Origin: Thiomicrorhabdus sp. zzn3
GTDB taxonomy: Bacteria; Pseudomonadota; Gammaproteobacteria; Thiomicrospirales; Thiomicrospiraceae
Direction: 5' to 3'
DNA: 64,000 nucleotides
Assembly: GCF_029767755.1 (NCBI RefSeq)
Contig: NZ_JARUQS010000001.1
Coordinates: 620,001-684,000, forward strand
The notes under the pieces were generated by a model. It was not told where the DNA came from and searched no databases. It worked only from the letters and a program-made list of their open reading frames with translations. Both the position numbers and the translations under genes were made by a program. Positions 9,739 to 19,338 of this stretch are shown in pieces (the stretch's first letter is position 1; each line of letters starts with the position of its first letter).

Positions 9739-12021
9739 ATGTTAGAACAAGTACTATTAACCTCAAAAGGCTATGAATCAGCGGCTGCGGATGCCTCTCT
9801 ACGGCAAAATTTGCCCTCTCGAGGGGGCTTTGCCGAAGTCTTTGGAAGTGCCGTTAATGATCAGGAAGGCGGCGCGCCGGGATTTTTAGCAGGCCTGGTC
9901 AAAAAAACATGGTCGGAAAGCGGGAGCCCCGTTGGGCTTTCGGCGGCGTCGCTCGCCCATGTAAATGTCGGTGCACTCGCCGAAGACAGTGGGGTTGATG
10001 GAAAAGTAGCGACGTCCGGGGAGGCTGCACAAAAAGAAGCAGGTATTTTTCCGTTCTTAGCGTTTAAGGAGGGGCTGCCTTCGGAATCGGAAGTGGTTGC
10101 ACCGATTGATGCGGATGCCACTTTCCCCTCCCTAGGCGTGCAAGAGGCTTTATCTGAAGGGGGAGAGTCCGCATTATCTGATGAAGCCGTTTCGCTAAGT
10201 GGGGTTGCTCAAGCAGCGCAAAAAGTGGCGGATGTGACGCCGGAGTCTGCAAAAGAACGCGCTCAAGGATTTGTGTTTCATCCTGAGGAACACGAACTGT
10301 CTCTCCATGAATCCGGGCGATCAAGCGATGGGGCAACCTTGAAAGCAGGAGAGCACAGTACGAGTGAAGCAGCTGTCCCTGCATCGTCGATCATGAAAGA
10401 GCATGCAGTGTCTGCGATTGAGCACGCTAGCAGGGTACAACAAGCCTCTAAGAATGATGGATTGAGTGCAGTAAAACAAGAGCAGCCTAATCACGTGGAT
10501 ATATTGCGCTCACCGAAACGAAATATAGGAACGGTTGCGGAACAGTCAAAAGTAGCACATCTTTATGCAGATGATGAAGTGACGCAATTTGTAAGAGCTC
10601 GTTCTGATATTGAAGATTTGAAAGGGTTGCAAGACGCTTCTGCTTCTGAAGAGGCGTCAACACTTCGATCGACCGTGACAGGTTTGCCATTGAATCATTG
10701 CCGTGCTGACGATCAGACTGGTGAAAACACCGTTGCTTCTGAGAATGCGCCACAATGGTTCCGCAGTGAAAATCAAAAGCATGCTTTTCTCAATAAGAGT
10801 GAATTGCCGTCTATAGAAAAGTCCGCAGCAATCCAAGCCCTTGCTTCAGGGGAAGAGGAGATGGGTGAAGCGGCACTTGCTGAAGTCAAAATGCTGGGGC
10901 AGGTAACCCCGATGCCTGCTGGTAGAGTCGGGGCTGCTCTGGTAGAATCCGACGGCTCTGAAAATGCAGATGGCTTGGGGATTGTCGCTAAAGACGAGCT
11001 GGAGGGTAGTCTCGAGACTACCGAAGTGACTTTGCAAGCAGATGCCGCCGGTAGCCCTGAGCTGGTGAAGACAGAGTTGGATGCTTCTGCCGAGCAAAGA
11101 CGTGAGGTGGTTGGCGAGTTCATGGAAAACGCTCCACAGGATGATGCGGTCCTTGCCTCTGCTTTTGGCGCGTCTGAGCACACGGCTGTTAAACAGGAAG
11201 CGAAGCCGGATATGACTTCAATGCGTATTAATCTATCTCAGGATGGTGCGGGGAATTCTCACCAGGCCAATAATAGAAGCGCATTAGGTGGCGATTCTGG
11301 GCAAAGTGGAATGAATTCGTCCGGGCAGGGACAGCAGCAGTCAGGACAGCAAAATCAAGGACAAGCCACTCAGCAGCAGTTTATGCAGATGGCACAGACG
11401 ATGGCTCAAAATGTACAAACGGTGCGCCAGCAGAATCTACAACAGAATATTGAGCGAATTGCTACCCAAAACCCGAACGTAGACATGACCGTCTTAGCCT
11501 CCGATACAGAGACGACTTCTGATTTAGATATGCTGCATACCACTGTGTCATCGGACAGACGAGGCCAATTGCCTCAAGGGTTGCAGAGTATCGGTTTGCC
11601 GGTCAACCATGCTCGGTGGGGTAACTCATTTGGTCAAAGAGTGGTCTATATGGCCAATAACCAAATTCAGCAGGCGCAAATTACCTTGAACCCTGAAAAG
11701 TTGGGGCCTGTGCAGATTAAACTACATGTCGACAGAGATCAGCAGGTCCATGTGGTAATGAGTGCTCATCACGGTTCTACGCGAGAAGCGATTGAGCTCG
11801 CAATGCCGAGGCTGCGTGAAATGATGGAGCAGGCAGGCGTTGATCTTGGATCCGTGGATGTGAGTGATCAAAGAGAATTTGCTGAAAATATGAATGGAGA
11901 GGATGAGACGTCCCAACAACAAGGAAGCAACCCTTCTACTGCAGAATTGGGGATGGAGGCCTCTAATGAAGCCGACGTTACGACTCATACTACCGATAAT
12001 CTCGTCGACTTTTACGCCTAG
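9739..12021 (+). CDS. fliK: Flagellar hook-length control protein FliK
   Basis: Secreted molecular ruler that measures the hook and then switches FlhB export specificity. At 760 residues it is long. The first 600 residues are low-complexity, acidic and Ser/Ala/Glu-rich, with a Gln-rich stretch near 530-570. The conserved C-terminal hook domain is at about residues 627-715 (QAQITLNPEKLGPVQIKLHV). The acidic N-terminal part resembles no defined domain; length variation there is usual for FliK. The chemoreceptor gene starts 9 bases later. Confidence 0.92.
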   Translation: MLEQVLLTSKGYESAAADASLRQNLPSRGGFAEVFGSAVNDQEGGAPGFLAGLVKKTWSESGSPVGLSAASLAHVNVGALAEDSGVDGKVATSGEAAQKEAGIFPFLAFKEGLPSESEVVAPIDADATFPSLGVQEALSEGGESALSDEAVSLSGVAQAAQKVADVTPESAKERAQGFVFHPEEHELSLHESGRSSDGATLKAGEHSTSEAAVPASSIMKEHAVSAIEHASRVQQASKNDGLSAVKQEQPNHVDILRSPKRNIGTVAEQSKVAHLYADDEVTQFVRARSDIEDLKGLQDASASEEASTLRSTVTGLPLNHCRADDQTGENTVASENAPQWFRSENQKHAFLNKSELPSIEKSAAIQALASGEEEMGEAALAEVKMLGQVTPMPAGRVGAALVESDGSENADGLGIVAKDELEGSLETTEVTLQADAAGSPELVKTELDASAEQRREVVGEFMENAPQDDAVLASAFGASEHTAVKQEAKPDMTSMRINLSQDGAGNSHQANNRSALGGDSGQSGMNSSGQGQQQSGQQNQGQATQQQFMQMAQTMAQNVQTVRQQNLQQNIERIATQNPNVDMTVLASDTETTSDLDMLHTTVSSDRRGQLPQGLQSIGLPVNHARWGNSFGQRVVYMANNQIQQAQITLNPEKLGPVQIKLHVDRDQQVHVVMSAHHGSTREAIELAMPRLREMMEQAGVDLGSVDVSDQREFAENMNGEDETSQQQGSNPSTAELGMEASNEADVTTHTTDNLVDFYA

Positions 12022-12030
12022 GAGCATAAG

Positions 12031-13041
12031 ATGAAAAGTTTTCACAAAACAGCAATGGCTATGGTTCTGTTTTTGCCCACAATGGTGTTGGCCGGTGAAG
12101 GCCAAAATACAGGGGTGCCGACTGCAGGCTTTATTGCAATTGCGGTTGGGATTACAACGGTAATAGTGGCTTCGTTGGTTTATTTATTATGGTGTAATAA
12201 GTCATCAATTTGTGAGCAAACAGAGCTGCTTGAAGACCTACAAAAGTTATTGAAAACAGGGGAGTTGAGTGCTTCTCTGAAATCGGAAAACACTAATCCC
12301 AAACTGTTGAAGAAAATTAATCAGTTGCTCTCAACGGCCCAGGAAAAAATAGACTATGCTGAGCAATCCAAGCAGCAGTTGGAACGACAGGTTTCAGAAA
12401 TGGAAAGTCAAATTCAAGAGCTTAATCAAACTTTAGAGGCTTGCTATCACCAACAGAATGAAATGGCGGCGAGTGCATCAGGTGTTGAGAATGAGCACGA
12501 GAGTTTTGAACTTAAAAATACTTCGGAAAAATTAGCCACTGTGGTTGAGTTATTAAACGAAGGTTCGGTGCAAGGTAAAGAGTCTGTTGACCATGTCATT
12601 GAAGAAGTGATTGGTTTGAATGAAGAGGTGACTCACGCCTCTGAGGTTATTAAGCGTTTAGAAGAAGACAGCAGTAATATTGGAACGGTGTTAGTGTTGA
12701 TTCGAGATATTGCAGAGCAAACCAATTTACTTGCATTGAATGCGGCTATTGAAGCTGCACGTGCCGGCGAGCACGGCCGTGGATTTGCTGTGGTTGCCGA
12801 TGAAGTGCGGATTTTAGCCGGAAAAACTCAGCAGGCCACGACAGAAATTCAAACGATTATTGAAGAGCTTCAACAGCGCGCTCGTAATGCGGTAGAGGTT
12901 ATGGAGCATGGCCAACAGCGTGTGGAAGCGACCCAAACTCAAGCGGGTAGAGTTGGGGATGTTTTGGGCCAGATTAATGATAATTTGACTCAGTTGTTAG
13001 ATGCACAAAAAGCATTGGCTTCAATTGTTCAAAAACATTAA
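12031..13041 (+). CDS. Membrane-anchored MCP-type protein without ligand domain
   Basis: Carries the methyl-accepting chemotaxis signalling hairpin ([20 protein letters not shown], continuing to [13 protein letters not shown], about residues 227-268). Before it are only a signal-like hydrophobic segment (about 6-22), a second membrane helix (about 33-54) and a coiled coil with no HAMP or PAS domain. So it has no periplasmic sensor of useful size and may sense a cytoplasmic or membrane state. Its place between fliK and motA inside the flagellar operon is unusual for a receptor. Function beyond the hairpin is not deducible. Confidence 0.85.
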   Translation: MKSFHKTAMAMVLFLPTMVLAGEGQNTGVPTAGFIAIAVGITTVIVASLVYLLWCNKSSICEQTELLEDLQKLLKTGELSASLKSENTNPKLLKKINQLLSTAQEKIDYAEQSKQQLERQVSEMESQIQELNQTLEACYHQQNEMAASASGVENEHESFELKNTSEKLATVVELLNEGSVQGKESVDHVIEEVIGLNEEVTHASEVIKRLEEDSSNIGTVLVLIRDIAEQTNLLALNAAIEAARAGEHGRGFAVVADEVRILAGKTQQATTEIQTIIEELQQRARNAVEVMEHGQQRVEATQTQAGRVGDVLGQINDNLTQLLDAQKALASIVQKH

Positions 13042-13083
13042 ATAAACTCTGAGTGAAAAAGATTAAAACAAGGTAACTCTGGT

Positions 13084-13935
13084 ATGAAAGCAATTGTTGG
13101 TACTCTGGTTGTGATAGGAACGCTTTTAGGTGGGTATCTGCCTCATGGTAGCGTTGGGATATTGATCCAGCCGCTGGAAGTGCTGATTATTTGTGGTGGC
13201 GCACTAGGCGCCTATGTCATCGCTAATCCTGGATGGGTGATCAAAGCCGGATTTAGCCAGGGCTTAGGGCTTGCCAAACCCTCTCCTTACACCAAAGAGT
13301 TACATATGGAGTTGTTGGGGCTGATGTTCAGTCTTTTTAATAAGGCTCGTCGTGAAGGTTTGATGTCAATCGAAGCCGATGTCGAGGAACCTCACTCTAG
13401 TGAGTTATTCAATCGATATCCTTTGGTAGCGAAGGATCATCATGCGATTGATTTTATCTGTGATTATTTGCGCTTAATGATCAGTGGCGCTTCGAACCCT
13501 TACCAGCTGGAAGATCTGATGATTTTAGAATTGGATCAGCATCATCACGAAGCTTTGATGCCTTCAGAAGCCGTGGGCAAAGTGGCAGAGGGGCTGCCTG
13601 CCTTTGGTATTGTGGCCGCGGTATTAGGGATTGTTATCACCATGTCTTATTTGGATGCCGGACCGATGGAAATTGCTCACCATATGTCGGTTGCATTGGT
13701 CGGAACCTTTTTAGGGATCTTGGTGGCTTATGGATTTGTTGCGCCTATCTCTAACGACTTGGCTAATAGAGCCAATGCGGGGAGCGCGTTTTACAGTGTG
13801 ATTAAAACTTGTTTAATGGCGAATTTGAATGGTTACGCGCCTCAGGTGGCGGTTGAATTTGGTCGAAAAGCCATACCAGGCGACATCCGTCCCAACTTTC
13901 AAGAACTGGATGAGTATCTTCAAAGCCAAAAATAA
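13084..13935 (+). CDS. motA: Flagellar motor stator protein MotA
   Basis: Proton channel subunit with four membrane segments that pushes FliG. Visible are the two N-terminal helices, the cytoplasmic loop with charged residues (KARREGLMSIEADVEE), the proline-containing third helix (GLPAFGIVAAVLGIV) and the C-terminal cytoplasmic tail. Length 283 is normal. It pairs with motB 28 bases downstream. Confidence 0.94.
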   Translation: MKAIVGTLVVIGTLLGGYLPHGSVGILIQPLEVLIICGGALGAYVIANPGWVIKAGFSQGLGLAKPSPYTKELHMELLGLMFSLFNKARREGLMSIEADVEEPHSSELFNRYPLVAKDHHAIDFICDYLRLMISGASNPYQLEDLMILELDQHHHEALMPSEAVGKVAEGLPAFGIVAAVLGIVITMSYLDAGPMEIAHHMSVALVGTFLGILVAYGFVAPISNDLANRANAGSAFYSVIKTCLMANLNGYAPQVAVEFGRKAIPGDIRPNFQELDEYLQSQK

Positions 13936-13963
13936 GTAGGCTTAACAAGATAAGAGAGTCGCA

Positions 13964-14833
13964 ATGAGTGATGAACAATCCATAATAATTAAGCGGATAA
14001 AAAAGTGTCCACATGGTGCACACGGTGGTGCGTGGAAAATTGCATTCGCCGATTTTATGACCGCTACGATGGCGTTTTTCCTATTGCTTTGGGTGTTGAG
14101 CGGCGTTAATGATGAAGAGATGAAAGCGATTGCTGAATATTTCCGGGATCCAACGGTGATCGAAGCAACGCCAATGAAGTTGATCGAGTCTGAGAGTAAC
14201 AGTCCTTCTGACTCCATGATCGATATGGGTGGCTTTCAGGATGCCCCTAAAGGCGAAATTGAAAACTTAGACGGGGCCAAAGAAAAAGAACAGCTTGAAT
14301 CAACAAAGCGCGCTTTGGAGCAAAAGTTAAATGAGAATCCAACCCTAAATCAGTTAAAAGAGCAGTTAAAAATCGATATTACTCCAAATGGTTTGGAGGT
14401 GCAGATTTTGGATGATCGTAAAAAACCGATGTTTGAATCTGGAGTGGACTTGCCTAGGGATTATGCTGCAAATCTGTTAAAAGAAGTTGGAAAAGTGCTT
14501 GCTAAAACCGGAAATAAAATCAGCATTACCGGGCATACCGATTCTTCTGCGTATCATCGTAATGCTGAGTATACAAACTGGGAATTGTCGGCAGATCGAG
14601 CCAATGCGGCGCGTCGTTTGCTTCTGGATGGCGGGGTAAAAGGGGATCGCATTGCCCAAGTGGTGGGTCTGTCTGATACCGTTCCTTTTGATAAGGAAAA
14701 CCCTTATAACCCAAGAAACCGTCGAATCAGTATTGTTGTTCTGACCAAAGAAGCGGAAGCGCGCCTGAAAAGTTTAAGTGAAGCCCCGGTGCTAGAGGAT
14801 TTAAATAAACAATTGGCAAACCCCGGCGGTTAG
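13964..14833 (+). CDS. motB: Flagellar motor stator protein MotB
   Basis: Stator subunit that anchors to peptidoglycan. The single N-terminal membrane helix contains the proton-binding Asp at about residue 30 (KIAFADFMTATMAFFLLLW). A linker follows, then an OmpA-like peptidoglycan-binding domain (ITGHTDSSAYHRNAEY, then NRRISIVVL). The preceding HGGAWKIAFADF is typical of proton-type MotB. Sodium use cannot be excluded from sequence alone. Confidence 0.94.
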   Translation: MSDEQSIIIKRIKKCPHGAHGGAWKIAFADFMTATMAFFLLLWVLSGVNDEEMKAIAEYFRDPTVIEATPMKLIESESNSPSDSMIDMGGFQDAPKGEIENLDGAKEKEQLESTKRALEQKLNENPTLNQLKEQLKIDITPNGLEVQILDDRKKPMFESGVDLPRDYAANLLKEVGKVLAKTGNKISITGHTDSSAYHRNAEYTNWELSADRANAARRLLLDGGVKGDRIAQVVGLSDTVPFDKENPYNPRNRRISIVVLTKEAEARLKSLSEAPVLEDLNKQLANPGG

Positions 14834-14902
14834 CTATAATTGGATGGATTTTTAGGTTTATGTGTCTAACTATGTGGACGAAATAGAGTTAAAGGACAAA
14901 GA

Positions 14903-15496
14903 ATGGCGGAAGAAGAAGTAAAAGAGAAAAGTGGCGGTGGTAAAGGCCTGATTATTATTTTACTGGTTGTAATGATTCTATTGGTTATCGGTATAGGGGT
15001 TTTGGTCTTCTTGCTGATGAGCGGTGGCGACAAGTCAGATGGTAATGGTGCCGCGGATACCGAAATGCATGCTGATGCGAATCATGGTGGAGCAATTGAC
15101 CCTGAAAATCCAAATGCCATCAGCTACTCACCTAAATACAAACAATTTGATCCGCCAACGCCGGAAACGCCGCCGATGTATTTCACCATGGATAAGTTTG
15201 TGGTGAATTTTAACGGTGATGGCCAAGCTAAATTTTTAGCGGTCGATCTTAAGTTTCTTTCATATTATGCCCAGTTGGTTGGGCCGGATGGCGAAATGGA
15301 GCACCTGCGTCCTATTCTGAAAAATGATATTCAGCGCCTTCTAAGAAACCAGCATTACAACGATTTAAATACTCCTGATGGGCCCGATAAGCTAAGAGAA
15401 GAAATTTTGGCAACGGCCAGAGGCATTTTGGAAAAACATAAAATCTATCCGGATTTATTAGTAGATGTTTATATGACACGTTTTGTCATGCAGTAG
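14903..15496 (+). CDS. fliL: Flagellar basal body-associated protein FliL
   Basis: Single-pass inner-membrane protein that rings the stators. A charged N-terminus precedes a membrane helix at about residues 14-36. A Gly/Asp/His-containing linker follows, then the periplasmic FliL domain (MDKFVVNFNGDGQAKFLAVDL to the end). Starts a block fliL-M-N-O-P-Q-R with short spacings. Confidence 0.92.
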   Translation: MAEEEVKEKSGGGKGLIIILLVVMILLVIGIGVLVFLLMSGGDKSDGNGAADTEMHADANHGGAIDPENPNAISYSPKYKQFDPPTPETPPMYFTMDKFVVNFNGDGQAKFLAVDLKFLSYYAQLVGPDGEMEHLRPILKNDIQRLLRNQHYNDLNTPDGPDKLREEILATARGILEKHKIYPDLLVDVYMTRFVMQ

Positions 15497-15519
15497 GATA
15501 GAAAAACAAGGCGCTATAA

Positions 15520-16539
15520 ATGGATGATATTCTAAGTCAAGACGAAGTCGATGCTCTGCTCCGAGGTATGGGGGGCGGTGATATTGATACCGAGGACGAT
15601 GATTCCGGTGAGAATACATCTGCAAAGGTGTATGACTTTACTAATCAGGAACGCATTGTACGTGGGCGTTTGCCGGCACTGGATATCATTAACGAGCGTT
15701 TTGCAAGAGGGTTTCAAAGGCATTTTAATGAGATGGTGATGGCCAGTGTCGAGGTCACTCCTGGCGAAGTCAAAATCATTAAAATGATTGATTACCTGCG
15801 AAATCTATTTGTACCGACCAGCTTGAATATTTATCGCATTAACCCTTTGAATGGGGTCTCGCTATTCACTTTGGATTCAAAGCTTATTTTTACAGCGGTA
15901 GATATCTATTTTGGCGGTACTGGATTGCTTCCTTTCAAAATTGAAGGCCGCGAATATACGCCTGTAGAAATGAGCATGGTTCGCAGTATTCTGGATATTT
16001 CATCTGATAACTTGCGTAAAGCTTGGGGTCCGGTTATGGACATCGAAGTCGAGTATATGCATTCGGAGATGAATCCTAAGTTTGCGGGAATTGTCGATCC
16101 AACCGACATGATTGTCGTTAGCCCGATTAATGTTCGTTTTGAGGGGGTTGAAGGGCGTGTTGATATTGTCATGCCCTATGCGATGCTTGAACCGATTCGT
16201 GATAAGCTTGAAGAGGGCATGCAGAACTTACAAGGTGAAAGTGATAATCGATGGTCGCGTACCCTGAAAGAAGAAGCTAAGAATATTGAAATAGGCCTGT
16301 CCGCGAATTTACTGGAATTGCAGATGAGTATGGACGACCTGGTGAAGATGGAAAAAGGCGATATTATTCCGATTGAAATGCCGAAACAGGTGACGGTGAA
16401 AGCGGAAGGAATTGCCATCATGCGTGGCAAGCTTGGTGAAAGCCATAATAAGAAAGCCATAAAGATAGAAAGTATTTTACATCACCCGGCATATCAAGAA
16501 CGCCGTGTGGACAATGTGAAGGAGTGGTATGATGAGTGA
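15520..16539 (+). CDS. fliM: Flagellar motor switch protein FliM
   Basis: C-ring subunit that binds phospho-CheY and turns the switch. The extreme N-terminus carries the CheY-binding peptide (ILSQDEVDALLRGMGGG). The CheC-like middle domain and the C-terminal SpoA domain (QVTVKAEGIAIMRGKLG) follow. Length 339. Its 3' end overlaps fliN. The N-terminal peptide resembles two motifs in CheA of this window. Confidence 0.96.
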   Translation: MDDILSQDEVDALLRGMGGGDIDTEDDDSGENTSAKVYDFTNQERIVRGRLPALDIINERFARGFQRHFNEMVMASVEVTPGEVKIIKMIDYLRNLFVPTSLNIYRINPLNGVSLFTLDSKLIFTAVDIYFGGTGLLPFKIEGREYTPVEMSMVRSILDISSDNLRKAWGPVMDIEVEYMHSEMNPKFAGIVDPTDMIVVSPINVRFEGVEGRVDIVMPYAMLEPIRDKLEEGMQNLQGESDNRWSRTLKEEAKNIEIGLSANLLELQMSMDDLVKMEKGDIIPIEMPKQVTVKAEGIAIMRGKLGESHNKKAIKIESILHHPAYQERRVDNVKEWYDE

Positions 16540-16987
16540 TGAAGAAGATTTGAGTGCATGGGGTGATGCTTTGGCTGAACAAGCCGAAGCGGAGGCGGAT
16601 TCTGACGAATCTGCATCTGCTGAAGATCCTTGGGGTGCGGCTTTAAATGAGCAAGCCGCAGCAGAATCAGACGCTCAGACTTCAACTTTGGATGAGCTGT
16701 CTGCAAGCCGTGGTGACAGTTCTGAAAAAGTGGATTTAGATGTTCTATTGGATATTCCGGTCACTTTACAGCTGGAGATAGGGCGAACTAAAGTTTCGAT
16801 TCGCAATCTGCTTTCTTATACGCAAGGTTCGGTGATTGAAATGGATCGTCTAGCCGGTGAACCACTCGATTTATTGGTTAATGGGACGTTGATTGCTCAT
16901 GGTGAAGTTGTGGTGATAAATGATAAGTTTGGCGTGCGTCTCACCGATGTTATCAGCCCGCAAGATCGAATAAAGAAGCTTAAATAG
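16529..16987 (+). CDS. fliN: Flagellar motor switch protein FliN
   Basis: C-ring base subunit. The acidic Ala/Glu-rich N-terminal 65 residues precede the SpoA domain (VDLDVLLDIPVTLQLEIGRT to GVRLTDVISPQDRIKKL). Starts within fliM; either of two successive ATGs (16529, 16532) could be used behind AAGGAG. Confidence 0.95.
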   Translation: MMSDEEDLSAWGDALAEQAEAEADSDESASAEDPWGAALNEQAAAESDAQTSTLDELSASRGDSSEKVDLDVLLDIPVTLQLEIGRTKVSIRNLLSYTQGSVIEMDRLAGEPLDLLVNGTLIAHGEVVVINDKFGVRLTDVISPQDRIKKLK

Positions 16988-16989
16988 CT

Positions 16990-17520
16990 ATGACGGTTTT
17001 TCCAATTACAGTAATGTGTACGTGTCTAAAAGTAAGAGGTTCTTTGCAACCTCTTTTTGCGTTTATAGTCACCGTGTTTTCGTCTTCGAGTTTTGCTCAA
17101 GAAACGGCTAAAATTGGCGATTCTGTGACTCAGCCGAGCGATTACTTTGTTCAAATTCTCTTTTCTCTGCTACTGGTTCTATTGATCATTTTTGTCGCGG
17201 CTTGGCTCTTGCGTCGATATGGTCGTTTCCCCGGAGTTGCTGATGGGAATTTGAAAGTTCTTGGAGCCCTTTCTGTCGGGCAAAGAGAGCGCATTTTGCT
17301 GCTGCAGGTGGGTAAGGAGCAGGTGTTGGTAGGAGTAACCAGCAGTAAGATCAGTACCCTCCATCAGTTGCAAGAGCCCGTTTCTATGCCACAATCCGAA
17401 AGCAACAACATTTCATTTTCTCAAAGGTTTCAAGAGGCTTTAACGCCGAAGCGGGCGGTTAACTCGGGCGCTTTACAAGAGGTGGAGTCTGCAGTGGCGG
17501 AACAAAAGAGTAAGGGATGA
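16990..17520 (+). CDS. fliO: Flagellar export-apparatus assembly protein FliO
   Basis: Membrane protein that helps FliP assemble into the export gate. A hydrophobic leader (about residues 20-38) is followed by a membrane helix near 57-75 (VQILFSLLLVLLIIFVAAWL), then the small cytoplasmic domain (LKVLGALSVGQRERILLLQV). Located directly before fliP, as usual. Confidence 0.9.
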   Translation: MTVFPITVMCTCLKVRGSLQPLFAFIVTVFSSSSFAQETAKIGDSVTQPSDYFVQILFSLLLVLLIIFVAAWLLRRYGRFPGVADGNLKVLGALSVGQRERILLLQVGKEQVLVGVTSSKISTLHQLQEPVSMPQSESNNISFSQRFQEALTPKRAVNSGALQEVESAVAEQKSKG

Positions 17521-17530
17521 CGTAACCACA

Positions 17531-18283
17531 GTGAAAGTCTTTAATTCGATTCTATTTGCACTTCTTGCGTTATTTCCTGTGTTAAGTTGGGCCATGCCAG
17601 GAATCCCGGCATTTACGGTTGAAACGGATGCGGCAGGTAACCAAGATTATACTTTAACCATCCAGATACTGTTGCTCATGACCGGGTTAACGCTGCTCCC
17701 AGCAGCGTTAATTGCCATGACCTCTTTTTTAAGGATTATTGTTGTGCTAGCCCTGCTGAGACAGGCGTTAGGTACAATGCAAACCCCTTCAACCAAAGTA
17801 CTCATTGCTTTAGCCTTGTTTTTGTCTCTTTTCATTATGTCGCCGGTGCTAGACAAGGTATATGATACGGCGGTAGCCCCATACCTGGATGAACAGATTC
17901 AGTTTAAGGAAGCTGTCGAGAATGGCGCCAAGCCGATGTATCAGTTTATGTTGCAACAGACGCGAGAAGACGACTTGGGGATGTTTGCAGAGATGGCAGG
18001 TGTCACGCTTGAGGATCCACAAAATATTCCTTTTAAGGTTTTGATTCCTGCTTTTATGACCAGTGAACTGAAAACAGCTTTTCAGATCGGGTTTATGCTG
18101 TTTATTCCGTTTCTGATTATCGATCTTGTGGTTGCCAGTTTGCTTATGTCAATGGGGATGATGATGCTTTCCCCAATGATCATTTCATTACCCTTTAAAC
18201 TGATGCTGTTTGTCTTAATTGATGGCTGGGCACTGGTTATGGGAACATTGGCGAACAGCTTTGTTGTGCCGGGAGGTGTCTGA
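17531..18283 (+). CDS. fliP: Flagellar export gate protein FliP
   Basis: Core subunit of the FliPQR export gate. It has a cleavable signal peptide (ALLALFPVLSWA), four membrane segments and the signatures LLTGLTLLPA-like and QTPSTKVLIALALFL. GTG start; the stop overlaps the fliQ ATG. Length 250 is typical. Confidence 0.95.
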   Translation: MKVFNSILFALLALFPVLSWAMPGIPAFTVETDAAGNQDYTLTIQILLLMTGLTLLPAALIAMTSFLRIIVVLALLRQALGTMQTPSTKVLIALALFLSLFIMSPVLDKVYDTAVAPYLDEQIQFKEAVENGAKPMYQFMLQQTREDDLGMFAEMAGVTLEDPQNIPFKVLIPAFMTSELKTAFQIGFMLFIPFLIIDLVVASLLMSMGMMMLSPMIISLPFKLMLFVLIDGWALVMGTLANSFVVPGGV

Positions 18284-18552
18284 TGCAACAGGATATGGTT
18301 TTGAGTCTTGGCCAAAAAATGCTTGAAGTCACAGCGATGCTGGCTGGACCACTATTAATACCAGCCTTGATCATTGGTCTTCTGGTGGGAATGTTTCAGG
18401 CAGCGACCCAGATTAACGAGATGACTCTAAGTTTCATTCCCAAGTTGGCTATTGTTGGGATAGCCTTGGTTATCTTTGGGCCTTGGATGCTGACGACGTT
18501 GATCTCTTTTACTCGGGAACTGTATGAAAATATTCCCGCATTGATTGGGTAA
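18283..18552 (+). CDS. fliQ: Flagellar export gate protein FliQ
   Basis: Small gate subunit of 89 residues with two membrane hairpin helices (ALIIGLLVGMFQAATQINEM in the loop between them). Starts at the last base of the fliP stop. Confidence 0.95.
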   Translation: MQQDMVLSLGQKMLEVTAMLAGPLLIPALIIGLLVGMFQAATQINEMTLSFIPKLAIVGIALVIFGPWMLTTLISFTRELYENIPALIG

Positions 18553-18554
18553 CT

Positions 18555-19337
18555 ATGACCTTTAGCTATACCGAATTTTTGCAACTGCTGGGATTGTATT
18601 TCTGGCCGTTTGTCAGAATCGGTGCCATGCTTTCCATTCTCCCTCTATACAGTGTTTCTGTGGTTACCCCGCAAACCCGTATTATTCTGACGTTATTGAT
18701 TACTCTTGTGGTTGCCCCGAATTTAACCCTGCCGCCTCCGGTAGACCCCTTTACTTGGATGGGAGTGTTGTATCTTGTTCAGCAAATTTTGATCGGCCTG
18801 GTAATGGGAACAGTCTTCTTGATTGTATTTCAGGCATTTGTGATGGCGGGGCATTTGATCGCGACGGCGATGGGGCTGGCATTTGCACAGATGGTAGACC
18901 CAGCTACAGGGGTAAACTCTCCTATTGTTTCTCAATACTTTACCATTATTGTGACCTTGTTGTTTTTAGCGCTAAACGGTCATCTTCTGGTGATTCAAGT
19001 GGTTGTAGACAGCTTTGAATATTTGCCCATCGGAACTAATTTTTTAACCCAGCAGAGCCTGCGAGAGGTGGTCGAGTTTGGCGGTTATATGTTTTCAGCA
19101 GGTGTTTTGGTGGCCTTACCTGCGGTGACGGCATTATTATTGATTAATGTGGCTTTTGGTGTGGTAACGCGTGCCGCACCAGCGCTGAATATTTTTGCTG
19201 TCGGTTTTCCGGTTACATTGTTAGCAGGCCTGGTCATGTTATCCTTGACGACGCCGTTGATTCTGCCTCATCTTCAGGAAATGATCCATCGTTCATTGGA
19301 TCTGATTTCCGGTCTTCAGTTAAACACAGGTAACTAA
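18555..19337 (+). CDS. fliR: Flagellar export gate protein FliR
   Basis: Gate subunit that caps the FliP/FliQ helical assembly. About six hydrophobic segments; conserved AFAQMVDPATGVNSPIVSQY region near the middle. Starts 2 bases after fliQ and ends 1 base before flhB. Confidence 0.94.
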   Translation: MTFSYTEFLQLLGLYFWPFVRIGAMLSILPLYSVSVVTPQTRIILTLLITLVVAPNLTLPPPVDPFTWMGVLYLVQQILIGLVMGTVFLIVFQAFVMAGHLIATAMGLAFAQMVDPATGVNSPIVSQYFTIIVTLLFLALNGHLLVIQVVVDSFEYLPIGTNFLTQQSLREVVEFGGYMFSAGVLVALPAVTALLLINVAFGVVTRAAPALNIFAVGFPVTLLAGLVMLSLTTPLILPHLQEMIHRSLDLISGLQLNTGN

Positions 19338-19338
19338 G

